The notes below the pieces were generated by a model. That model ran no database searches. It had not been told where the DNA came from and worked only from the letters and a program-made list of their open reading frames with translations. This document shows, in pieces, positions 16,020 through 21,983 of a stretch of DNA of 21,983 bases. Positions within the stretch are counted from its first letter, which is position 1; each line of letters starts with the position of its first letter. The stretch lies in IMG/VR virus record IMGVR_UViG_3300002180_000051, positions 961 through 22,943 of that record; one strand, written 5' to 3'. The position numbers and the translations under genes are program-made. Source of the DNA: a virus.

Positions 16020-17198
16020 TTAAGCAGGAGCAGTACCGAATCTATCGATATAGACAACCTTATCTGTAGCCCCAGGAGCAATAGCCTTGAAATCTGTAGA
16101 AAGCATAACATCGGCATCTTTGCCAGAAGCCTGTATTGTGGGTATCCCGAGTTTACACTTATTGAATACAAAAGCGTACCCATTCCCCAACACATCCTGG
16201 ACAGGAAACTCAATTGATACAGTCGTGTTTGCTAATGCCTTATCGTAAATATCCCCGTCGTTTAGATAAATCTCTAATGTCCCCTCTACAGCATACGTAC
16301 TCCGACCGATTCCTACATTCCCCAAAACACTTAATCCTGCCTGCCCCCTTAGTTTTGCGTCAATCGATACGTTCGCAGATTTTACGAATGTGTTCGCAAG
16401 AGGATCTCCATCAAGCAGTATGTTACCAACACCTGTTACAGCGTTCATGATGCCGTAAGCATTCGCAGCATCAGCAGCGCCACCAAAATGGGTAGCGTCA
16501 CTCCTCAAGGCATCAGAGCCCATAAAGTCAAGACTACCTGTTAAAAGCGCACCTGTAGCCAGCGACAGTGACAGCTTGGAAGCCGCCATTCCCCTGTAGG
16601 CAAAAAACTGTGAAACATCGGAAAAATTCTTCTGAACAGTGAATGTCTTTAGTGCTGCAGATCCCAAAGTCAATCTGGAGCCAGTGATACTGTAAGTCGT
16701 GTCAGTTTCGTCAACAACTGGATAATCAGTATCAAAGGTAAGAACATCCGATGTGGCAGTGGCAATCCTGAAAACTCCCAGATTCAGCTCTGTTCCGTCA
16801 CCAATAAAAGAAACCCACTGGCCGTCAACAAAATCATCGAAATCACCCGCTGTACCCGTTGCGGTATTCCCGGCCTCTGCAAAAGTTACAGTTGCCAAGG
16901 CCACAACGCCATCTGTACCCGCCTCTGTGTAGGTATTGGCGAGTAAGGCCTCAAAAAAAGGATCATACTCTCTGTACTGGAGCTCAAGGTTTACCCCTCC
17001 CTGGGCGGTCGCACCGACGGGGACCAGATCAGAAACCTGCATTGTAGAATTAATCTCTTTGGACTCTTCTAACGTAATATCGTAAGCAAGAGACTCTCCT
17101 GTCATTCTTAAATTTTTAGGCGTACCTACTGAATCGATAACCCCGAAGGTCGCCTCTTCCAGGTACGATAACTGAGTTGAACTTGTGCCTGCCAGCAT
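16020..17198 (-). CDS. Major tail (tube) protein
   Basis: 392 residues. The N-terminus (YLEEATFGVIDSVGTPKNLR, then MTGESLAYDITLEESKEI and LELQYREYDPFFEALL) matches the long tail tube family of siphoviruses (Phage_tube_2 type), in which R/S/E-rich strands precede a Y-x-x-Y-D-x-x-x-E helix. Residues about 100-175 look like a separate small beta domain (TVTFAEAGNTATGTAGDF through DTDYPVVDETDTTYSI) inserted between the two halves of the tube fold; such surface domains occur in this family. The second half ends with KLGIPTIQASGKDADVML and a 20-residue tail. The start ATG 17198 has AAAGGGGGAA upstream. It would form hexameric rings stacked around the tape measure protein. It lies 20 bases after the terminator gene and is followed by a long hairpin. 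Confidence 0.88.
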   Translation of the reverse strand: MLAGTSSTQLSYLEEATFGVIDSVGTPKNLRMTGESLAYDITLEESKEINSTMQVSDLVPVGATAQGGVNLELQYREYDPFFEALLANTYTEAGTDGVVALATVTFAEAGNTATGTAGDFDDFVDGQWVSFIGDGTELNLGVFRIATATSDVLTFDTDYPVVDETDTTYSITGSRLTLGSAALKTFTVQKNFSDVSQFFAYRGMAASKLSLSLATGALLTGSLDFMGSDALRSDATHFGGAADAANAYGIMNAVTGVGNILLDGDPLANTFVKSANVSIDAKLRGQAGLSVLGNVGIGRSTYAVEGTLEIYLNDGDIYDKALANTTVSIEFPVQDVLGNGYAFVFNKCKLGIPTIQASGKDADVMLSTDFKAIAPGATDKVVYIDRFGTAPA

Positions 17199-17218
17199 AA
17201 CAATTTCCCCCTTTGCAA

Positions 17219-17635
17219 TTAAGTGATGGAATCAAACTGGAAAGGCACTGTGGTAAACCACGACTGCCACCCCACCGCTGGTTCCTGTTTTCTGCATGTA
17301 ATCCCGTACAACCGAATCTCGCCAACAATTTGAATAGCAAATGCAGCTCGCACGACATCAAGCATATCAAACAAAGGCTTAGACCCCTTCCCGTTTCTGG
17401 CGTACAGATCAGTGTGAATCTCTCCGAATCCTCTCTGCAGAGGGTTGGTCCCGTTCATATCTCCTTGCTTAAAGCCAGATAAGCCGACAGAAAATAGAGC
17501 AAAAGGCTCTACCTGTTGGAGTAAATCCGGCTCTTGAACACCCTCTCTAAACAACTCAGCCGTCCCCGCTTGAGCAGTCCATACAGCCTCTATTCGGCTG
17601 CTTAAAATTACCCTTACTGAATCTGATGTTGTCAT
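17219..17635 (-). CDS. Tail terminator protein
   Basis: 138 residues. The order (tail completion, this gene, tail tube) and the internal pattern fit tail terminators of lambda gpU type: an N-terminal helix beginning DSVRVILSSRIEAVW, strands around VEPFALFSVG, then LYARNGKGSKPLFDML (77-92), where families of this kind carry a 'Y-x-R-x-G-x-G-S' turn and helix, and a final strand WFTTVPFQFDSIT. It would cap the tail tube ring at the head-proximal end and set the final length. ATG 17635 follows the upstream stop by one base (TAAAATG). Assignment rests on motif pattern and synteny. Confidence 0.72.
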   Translation of the reverse strand: MTTSDSVRVILSSRIEAVWTAQAGTAELFREGVQEPDLLQQVEPFALFSVGLSGFKQGDMNGTNPLQRGFGEIHTDLYARNGKGSKPLFDMLDVVRAAFAIQIVGEIRLYGITCRKQEPAVGWQSWFTTVPFQFDSIT

Positions 17636-17636
17636 T

Positions 17637-18239
17637 TTATATCAATTCCATTATTCCAGAGTCTGATAGCTTAGCAATGACAAGCTGCCGTTGCTGCGCC
17701 TCGCTTAATATAGCCATCCTTGAATTAAACCAACCAACAGTTCTCATTACCATATGCCCCGGCCTATTAACCCTTCTTAAATAATTATTGGGGTTTTCCT
17801 CAAGCATCTCGACATAGGAACCTTCAAACAGATCTTCAGCATTATTACTCAAAAAAATAACTTTATCAAGAGCAATCTGTAGGACTTTATCGCTATTACG
17901 TTTTTTGGCTTCGTCAACAGCCGTTGGGTGAGCTTTGCATTTTATCTGTTTTGATAGCTTAGTTTCGGAAACCGGTCCGTCATCGTCAAAGATATCTGAG
18001 ATGCCAACCCTATCGTCAATGAATAGACTACTCTTCGACATGTCCAACATGTTCACCCCAATATTCCACTGAGCTGCCGCATGTCCTGTCCACTGCGGAG
18101 TTTCATCAACCAACATGTTAAAGGCCACAGTCACGTAACCCTTGAAAACATCGGTCATTTCCTTCCTAAGTTTGGCTTTTGTTACCTTAACCGCACGCTT
18201 AAACCTAAGTTTTTCAGCAGCTGAAACAGAAAAAAACAC
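17637..18239 (-). CDS. Neck / tail completion protein (HK97 gp10-like)
   Basis: 200 residues starting at GTG 18239 two bases after the upstream stop, with GGAGGG upstream. The segment LVDETPQWTGHAAAQWNIGV (43-62) is the hallmark of HK97 gp10-type proteins, in which a long N-terminal helix leads to 'TPxxTGxxxxxW'. The first 35 residues are basic and helical. The C-terminal half contains charged helices and NPNNYLRRVNRPGHMVMR, longer than the roughly 120-150 residues of many relatives. It probably joins the neck to the tail terminator. The gene sits between the stopper-like and terminator genes, the expected place. Confidence 0.8.
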   Translation of the reverse strand: MFFSVSAAEKLRFKRAVKVTKAKLRKEMTDVFKGYVTVAFNMLVDETPQWTGHAAAQWNIGVNMLDMSKSSLFIDDRVGISDIFDDDGPVSETKLSKQIKCKAHPTAVDEAKKRNSDKVLQIALDKVIFLSNNAEDLFEGSYVEMLEENPNNYLRRVNRPGHMVMRTVGWFNSRMAILSEAQQRQLVIAKLSDSGIMELI

Positions 18240-18241
18240 GA

Positions 18242-19105
18242 TTATACCCTCCGTAAATGAAGCTCCCAGCTGGTCCCTGCGGCATCATCCTGTGCAGAAA
18301 TAACTCGATAAGACGTCCCTTTGGCCGTGCAGATATCGGCTGGTTCCGGCTGAGCAACATCTGATTTCTTTACCGTAACTATCCGATCACTGGCCTTATA
18401 CTTTGCTGCGTCTAAATTGCTGAACCTATAGTTCGTCTGCACCAACTCAAGAATTGCAGGGAAATCTTCCGGTGTTCCTGCCGTTAAGGTGTCTGTATTG
18501 ACATCGTATACCCCTTGTGCAGTATATGTTACATTTACAAGCGAGTCATCCCCCAACTCGCTGCAAACCGCAGCGTTAAAACCAGCCTCTAAGCTTTCAA
18601 CAGACTGGATTCTGTAGAGAATACCGGCTGAGGACAGTATTAGATTGTCTCTTGTTGACCGAGGTTCGGTAGGAGACATATAAATATTACAGAAATTAAA
18701 AAATAGAGTGGACTCCATCTCGTCTTTATCAATCTTTCTCCAAACAGCATCCCCGTAGAAAGGAGTAACGGTACCCGGAATCGGATCTGTTAAAAAATCA
18801 ACAGCAGAAGCCTCCCGATAACTATCACCACAAGGGTGGATAACTACATTTTCTCGAACAGCATCCCCCTGGAAAAAATCAATGGCAACTCTTCCAGTTA
18901 TAAACCTATCGTCGCCAACCCTTACGATACCTCTGTCCGGAAGGACAACCGTTGATGCCGAAATAAACTTTCTCCAGCTCGCCACACTGTCACGAACACT
19001 ACCGTCATATGGGTTTGTCTGCCCTAAAAAGAGCAACTCGCCAGTATAACCGTCGTAAACTGGTAACTTTTTGTGAGATGAAACAATAGCCGCTAAGTCT
19101 ACCAT
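18242..19105 (-). CDS. Head-tail joining (stopper/head-closure-like) protein
   Basis: 287 residues. I recognise no single family, but the strand-rich pattern fits a head-closure or neck protein: VRVGDDRFITGRVAIDFFQGD and VIHPCGDSYRE in the N-terminal half, SSAGILYRIQSVESLEAGF (about 168-186), and a C-terminal module with SDRIVTVKKSDVAQPEP and TSYRVISAQDDAAGTSWEL-HLRR. The last pattern, 'I..kG..YrV.......G..W.L..rR', is typical of stopper barrels, and a similar one occurs in the middle of the protein, so it may hold two related barrels. Usual stoppers are near 110-130 residues, so this is long. Its place between the adaptor-like and gp10-like genes supports the role. ATG 19105 has AGGT upstream. 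Confidence 0.58.
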   Translation of the reverse strand: MVDLAAIVSSHKKLPVYDGYTGELLFLGQTNPYDGSVRDSVASWRKFISASTVVLPDRGIVRVGDDRFITGRVAIDFFQGDAVRENVVIHPCGDSYREASAVDFLTDPIPGTVTPFYGDAVWRKIDKDEMESTLFFNFCNIYMSPTEPRSTRDNLILSSAGILYRIQSVESLEAGFNAAVCSELGDDSLVNVTYTAQGVYDVNTDTLTAGTPEDFPAILELVQTNYRFSNLDAAKYKASDRIVTVKKSDVAQPEPADICTAKGTSYRVISAQDDAAGTSWELHLRRV

Positions 19106-19112
19106 TAGTTAC

Positions 19113-19607
19113 CTATGTTCCTGTTATTGGGTCAGAAGATGGTGTCGACACCTGCAACACGTTCCTTGTGGTTGCTGCTGCTGACGTTACCGCATCCGGC
19201 AGATAATCTACATACGCGTCCAATAATGCTGCCCTTGCACGGTCATACTCCGTGTCAATCCTCGGGATGGCATTATCGAACGATGTTGACGTATGCCTGA
19301 GAAACGATGCCTTTCCTTCTGTGGAAGACCGAACCGCAAATTGCGGAAGTGCTGCAAGACATACCTTAGCCACTGCATAAGTAGCAAAGAGACTCACAGC
19401 ATCTGCAAAACGCGCTGCACCAGCGTCGGTATCAACAAGAGCATCAGCCGTAGCGTAATCCTCCACTATGGTCGCACAAACACGGTACAGGTCTGCTTTT
19501 AATGCCAGTGTATAAAAATGATCGTTTAATACAACGTTCGGGAGTTCGTTAGCGCTAACCCCCAACAGAACCCGTACACTGTTTGGTGTGGTATAATCGC
19601 CTAACAT
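19113..19607 (-). CDS. Head-tail adaptor-like protein
   Basis: 164 residues, mostly helical. It begins TTPNSVRVLLGVSANELPN, resembling the first helix of gp6/gp15-type adaptors, followed by Ala-rich helices (DAVSLFATYAVAKVCLAAL) and RAALLDAYVDYL, and ends in a Ser/Thr-rich tail. Such proteins form a ring below the portal. The gene overlaps the 80-residue upstream gene by seven bases, has GGGGAT upstream of ATG 19607, and leads into the stopper-like gene seven bases later. The assignment is by synteny and helical pattern, with no decisive motif. Confidence 0.62.
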   Translation of the reverse strand: MLGDYTTPNSVRVLLGVSANELPNVVLNDHFYTLALKADLYRVCATIVEDYATADALVDTDAGAARFADAVSLFATYAVAKVCLAALPQFAVRSSTEGKASFLRHTSTSFDNAIPRIDTEYDRARAALLDAYVDYLPDAVTSAAATTRNVLQVSTPSSDPITGT

Positions 19608-19843
19608 TTTTGTATCAATCCCCGTTTAAGCTGGACATCTATCCACGATCCCAATTCAACCAAAACTCCGTGCCCATCCTCAGGAATCATAATGCCATCA
19701 AAAGGAGCATACATAGGTCGAATAACAGCCCTAACCCTGATAACCCCATCAGGAATCACCTCCGGTGCTGCTTCAACAGGAACCTCGACTACTGGTGCAG
19801 CTTCGATAACAGAAGCCGCACTATCTTTCTTTTTCTTCGACAT
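19601..19843 (-). CDS. Small Ala/Val-rich phage protein between capsid and neck genes
   Basis: 80 residues. A lysine-rich start (MSKKKKD) and an Ala/Pro/Val/Glu low-complexity stretch (10-30) precede a compact C-terminal segment (IRVRAVIRPMYAPFDGIMI ... GSWIDVQLKRGLI, 35-78). That order of strand, loop, strand and 'W-x-D-x-Q-x-x-x-G-x-I' helix appears in small head-region proteins of many phages whose role is unknown. It has a clear GGAGG nine bases before ATG 19843, lies 37 bases after the capsid gene and overlaps the adaptor gene. It may assist head completion, but that is inference. Confidence 0.65.
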   Translation of the reverse strand: MSKKKKDSAASVIEAAPVVEVPVEAAPEVIPDGVIRVRAVIRPMYAPFDGIMIPEDGHGVLVELGSWIDVQLKRGLIQKC

Positions 19844-19880
19844 AAAAATTTCCTCCGCTACATTCAGGATCGACCTTTAA

Positions 19881-21038
19881 TTATATTGTGAGAGAGAGTA
19901 CGTCAAAGGCTTCATCCCTTAAACGATAGGCGATCTCAGAAAAGTCAAACCTAAGCGCACTTGACCGTCTTAGGACAAACTGTTCAACAGCAGAGTAAGC
20001 CGCGGCGCTATTCCTGATTCTTACGATAGCACTACGGGCATCCAAACCCATAAGCGTATTTGCAGTCCAACCGGCAGAATCATCAACAATAAATAACTGT
20101 ACATTTTCCAAGAGTCTGTTCATCAAGGAAAACTGAGGTGTCAGCGACCCGGGGACATGCTGGTTCGTATTTGTAGTCTGCAGTGCTGCTTCCATCGACA
20201 GCATACCATCGATATCCGTTACGACATGGGTGAGGTGCCTCTTGTAATAATTATTCACCAGCCACTTAACAAGAGCTTTCTTTGTGACATCCCCTGCCAC
20301 TGTAATTGCCGCATCATATGAATCAGCCTGTGTTACAGCAAGAGCCGACTGACCCATATCCTCATCGCCGTTTAAACAACTCAAGAGATAGTCATAAGTA
20401 CGAGCATTCCTCTCAACAGCCAACTGACGCTCAACAACCATAGACACGAAATCCAGCGTAGTCGAACTAAGCGCCTGGTCAGAAACTTCCATACCTATGG
20501 ACATTGTGGGCAGTGACCTGGCTGTGTCGGCAGTTGTGATGGATAGCATTGTCTGGGGCGGTGCAAGCTGTGAGATAACTTTGGCCCGAGTCTCGGCACC
20601 CGTAACGTCAACCACTGGCTGCTCGACACGGTTACTTGTGACATTAATATCTGAGGCAACCATCTTATCAAATGCCATGGGATCGGTCTCCCTATCCACA
20701 GCAATTTCGCTCTCAATAAGTTCGAGTATAACAGCTGGATACAGAATACGTGATGCGGGATTTGCATCGGCAACTGCTGCCGCATTCAGTTCTGCTCTCC
20801 CGGAAAGTATATCATCCAATGTTGGGGATTTCAAGCCGAATTCCTTATTCCCACCAACCAGTAAACCAGAGCTCGCACACATCTGCTCAAAGGTAGATGA
20901 TTTGGCCTCAGACCCCGTAGGATAAGTTCGATTAATATACTGGGGCACGGATAATCCCTTATCAACCGCTGCTTTGTAAATACTTGGTGATAATACAGCC
21001 TCAACACGCTGGCCATCAGCGTTTGTAAAAGTTGGCAT
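19881..21038 (-). CDS. Major capsid protein
   Basis: 385 residues, placed after the decoration gene and before the neck genes. The sequence has the look of an HK97-fold capsid protein: a charged N-terminal helix and arm, a long segment with EQPVVDVTGAETRAKVIS and LPTMSIGMEVSDQAL (E-loop to spine-helix region), the helix VERQLAVERNARTYDYLL, and a C-terminal SALRFDFSEIAYRLRDE (360-376) typical of the last strand and helix. There is no long N-terminal delta-domain visible, so a separate scaffold or a protease-linked scaffold upstream is likely. The ATG 21038 follows AAAAAAGGAT. It would form the icosahedral shell. No frameshift or insertion is seen. Confidence 0.85.
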   Translation of the reverse strand: MPTFTNADGQRVEAVLSPSIYKAAVDKGLSVPQYINRTYPTGSEAKSSTFEQMCASSGLLVGGNKEFGLKSPTLDDILSGRAELNAAAVADANPASRILYPAVILELIESEIAVDRETDPMAFDKMVASDINVTSNRVEQPVVDVTGAETRAKVISQLAPPQTMLSITTADTARSLPTMSIGMEVSDQALSSTTLDFVSMVVERQLAVERNARTYDYLLSCLNGDEDMGQSALAVTQADSYDAAITVAGDVTKKALVKWLVNNYYKRHLTHVVTDIDGMLSMEAALQTTNTNQHVPGSLTPQFSLMNRLLENVQLFIVDDSAGWTANTLMGLDARSAIVRIRNSAAAYSAVEQFVLRRSSALRFDFSEIAYRLRDEAFDVLSLTI

Positions 21039-21085
21039 AATACAAATCCTTTTTTCTTTGATTTAGGTTATTCAAAAACAATAGA

Positions 21086-21099
21086 CAGTAAACAGTAAA
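21086..21099. repeat. Tandem CAGTAAA repeat in the decoration-capsid gap
   Basis: Two perfect 7-base units (CAGTAAA twice on the plus strand; TTTACTG twice in the transcript) lie in the 67-base gap between the decoration stop and the capsid start. No promoter-like hexamer pair with proper spacing stands out beside it. Confidence 0.6.
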
Positions 21100-21105
21100 C
21101 CGACT

Positions 21106-21582
21106 TTAACAGACGCGTTCAATCACGCAAGTGTCGCCTACTGCGCCGGCAACTCCAAGAGAAATAACTCTCCACGAAAAGAAAGTAATGTCCTGTGAGG
21201 TTGCCTTGCAAACCTTTGGTCCGGAAGTTGTTAGAGCTGTACCCGCTGCAACAGGGGTACCGACTACAACATAATCACCGAGTACAATTGTACCAGTCCC
21301 GGCCGTTGCTTGCAAACCATCGCAGATACAAGCCATACGATCATTCGTTTTCACAGATCCAATGGTGAAACCATCCTGTGTCGCGGGCTCAATAGCGACA
21401 ACGCAACCCTCAATCTGGGCACCTGCAGCAGACAACGCATACTCAGATTCAGCCGTAAGACCCACCAGCTTTCCTTTGTCGTTATCAACAAGGTAATTTG
21501 TTTTTGTCCCATCCTGTGTTAAACGAGCAACGATAATATCCGAAGCAGCATTAACGTCAACCCCCATTTTAAACTTGGCCAT
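21106..21582 (-). CDS. Head decoration protein (DUF2190-like)
   Basis: 158 residues, predicted all-beta. Features: MAKFKMGVDVNAASDIIVAR at the start, a strand-rich centre with GDYVVVGTPVAAGTALT (102-118), then VCKATSQDITFFSWRVISLG and a closing VGDTCVIERV, a pattern found in capsid decoration proteins encoded just upstream of the major capsid gene. It probably binds the outside of the shell and stabilises the packed head. The start has AAGGGGGAA seven or so bases upstream and a purine-rich microsatellite leader, consistent with high expression. Six cysteines, mostly in the second half, are unusual for its size. The precise fold cannot be assigned by eye. Confidence 0.72.
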   Translation of the reverse strand: MAKFKMGVDVNAASDIIVARLTQDGTKTNYLVDNDKGKLVGLTAESEYALSAAGAQIEGCVVAIEPATQDGFTIGSVKTNDRMACICDGLQATAGTGTIVLGDYVVVGTPVAAGTALTTSGPKVCKATSQDITFFSWRVISLGVAGAVGDTCVIERVC

Positions 21583-21594
21583 AACGCTTCCCCC

Positions 21595-21643
21595 TTATTC
21601 TTATTCCTATTATTATTATTATTATTCTTATTCTTGTTCTTGT
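21595..21643. repeat. Trinucleotide microsatellite in leader of decoration gene
   Basis: About 49 bases of TTATTC/TTATTA-type repeats on the plus strand, read as AAC AAG AAT AAT... in the transcript, with an uninterrupted core of six ATT/TTA units. It lies after the stop of the upstream gene (21657) and just before the AAGGGGGAA ribosome binding site of the decoration gene. It is not coding in the supported frames. Confidence 0.85.
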
Positions 21644-21656
21644 TTACTCAGTTGTT

Positions 21657-21983
21657 TTAGCCGTTCAAAGGAACAACCACCTGTTTACTCCGTGCCGCTT
21701 CAAATCTGGACGGCGCAGTAGGTTTTTCTTTTTCTTCCTCTTCTATAGAAGCAACACCTCCTGCTGGACACAAAGCCGCAAACAGCTCTACCTTTTCATT
21801 ATAAACAGAAAGAATCACATCAGGTTCGGAATCTTCTTTCAAAGGATTCTCGGTGTTTAACGCGATACACATGTTGCCTACGGCCTTTTCCACAATAGCC
21901 GACAGTTTTCCTATAAGCTCAGATGCCGCGGCTATTTCCCTGTCTTTCTCCTCAATCAAGGCAATATTGGGATCAGGGGTATT
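21657..21983 (-). CDS. 3' end of head gene upstream of decoration protein (protease/scaffold candidate), partial
   Basis: The frame is open to the right edge of the window, so 108 visible residues are the C-terminus of a longer protein; the TTG at 21959 is probably an internal Leu codon rather than a start. The visible part is helical and charged, with IEEKDREIAAASELIGKLS near the beginning, an acidic block IEEEEKEKPT, and SRFEAARSKQVVVPLNG at the end. In this gene order the upstream neighbour is often the capsid maturation protease or a protease-scaffold fusion, whose scaffold tail is helical and charged, so that is the working guess. No protease catalytic residues are in view. Alternatives include a separate scaffold protein. 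Confidence 0.6.
   Translation of the reverse strand, partial: NTPDPNIALIEEKDREIAAASELIGKLSAIVEKAVGNMCIALNTENPLKEDSEPDVILSVYNEKVELFAALCPAGGVASIEEEEKEKPTAPSRFEAARSKQVVVPLNG

Noticed and set aside
21595-21643. Microsatellite as a CRISPR-like or attachment repeat
   Set aside because: It is a simple triplet repeat without spacers, palindromic repeats or a nearby integrase or cas gene.
21657-21959. Complete 100-residue gene starting at TTG 21959
   Set aside because: The frame continues open to the window edge, TTG lacks a good upstream signal, and the product looks like a C-terminal tail, so it is treated as a partial gene.

Overview
This window looks like the late structural and lysis region of a double-stranded DNA tailed phage with a long non-contractile tail (siphovirus-like Caudoviricetes), free or integrated as a prophage. 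Every supported gene lies on the minus strand, so transcription runs from the high coordinates to the low ones. Genes are packed with overlaps of 1-11 bases or gaps under about 85 bases. No stretch over 300 bases lacks a gene, and I see no tRNA, rRNA, insertion sequence or CRISPR array. No sheath, baseplate-wedge or tail-lysozyme gene of a contractile phage is visible. The hub pattern and the gene-transfer-agent-like tail tip point to a phage of a Gram-negative host, but the host cannot be named from this sequence. Base composition is moderate (low-to-mid 40s percent GC by eye, not computed).

In transcription order, the head region (21983-17219) holds the 3' end of a gene upstream of the capsid genes (possibly protease/scaffold), a decoration-like protein, the major capsid protein, a small Ala/Val-rich protein and the neck genes (adaptor-like, stopper-like, HK97 gp10-like tail completion, tail terminator). 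The tail tube and assembly region (17198-10638) holds the tail tube protein, a long hairpin, a tail assembly chaperone gene with a programmed -1 frameshift site, and a 1517-residue tape measure protein. The tail tip (10638-2307) holds a protein with a concanavalin-A-like domain, a related structural protein, a large distal-tail-like protein, a lambda gpL/DUF2163-like hub with four conserved cysteines, a gpJ/GTA 'megatron'-like central tip protein with a hydrophobic N-terminus, and a small tail-fiber-family protein.

The lysis and accessory region (2261-1) holds a one-pass membrane protein (holin or inner-membrane spanin candidate), an Amidase_3 endolysin, a 63-residue protein, a permuted papain-fold (YiiX/NlpC-P60-like) protein and, cut by the window edge, an exported alpha/beta hydrolase. 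The hydrolase has a signal peptide and a very strong ribosome binding site and is the best candidate for an accessory (moron) gene.

The most solid non-routine observations are the A AAA AAC frameshift site with an upstream Shine-Dalgarno-like stimulator, the CX8C...CX6C iron-sulfur pattern in the hub, the 14-base-pair hairpin between the tail tube and chaperone genes, and the exported hydrolase and permuted papain-like protein attached to the lysis operon.
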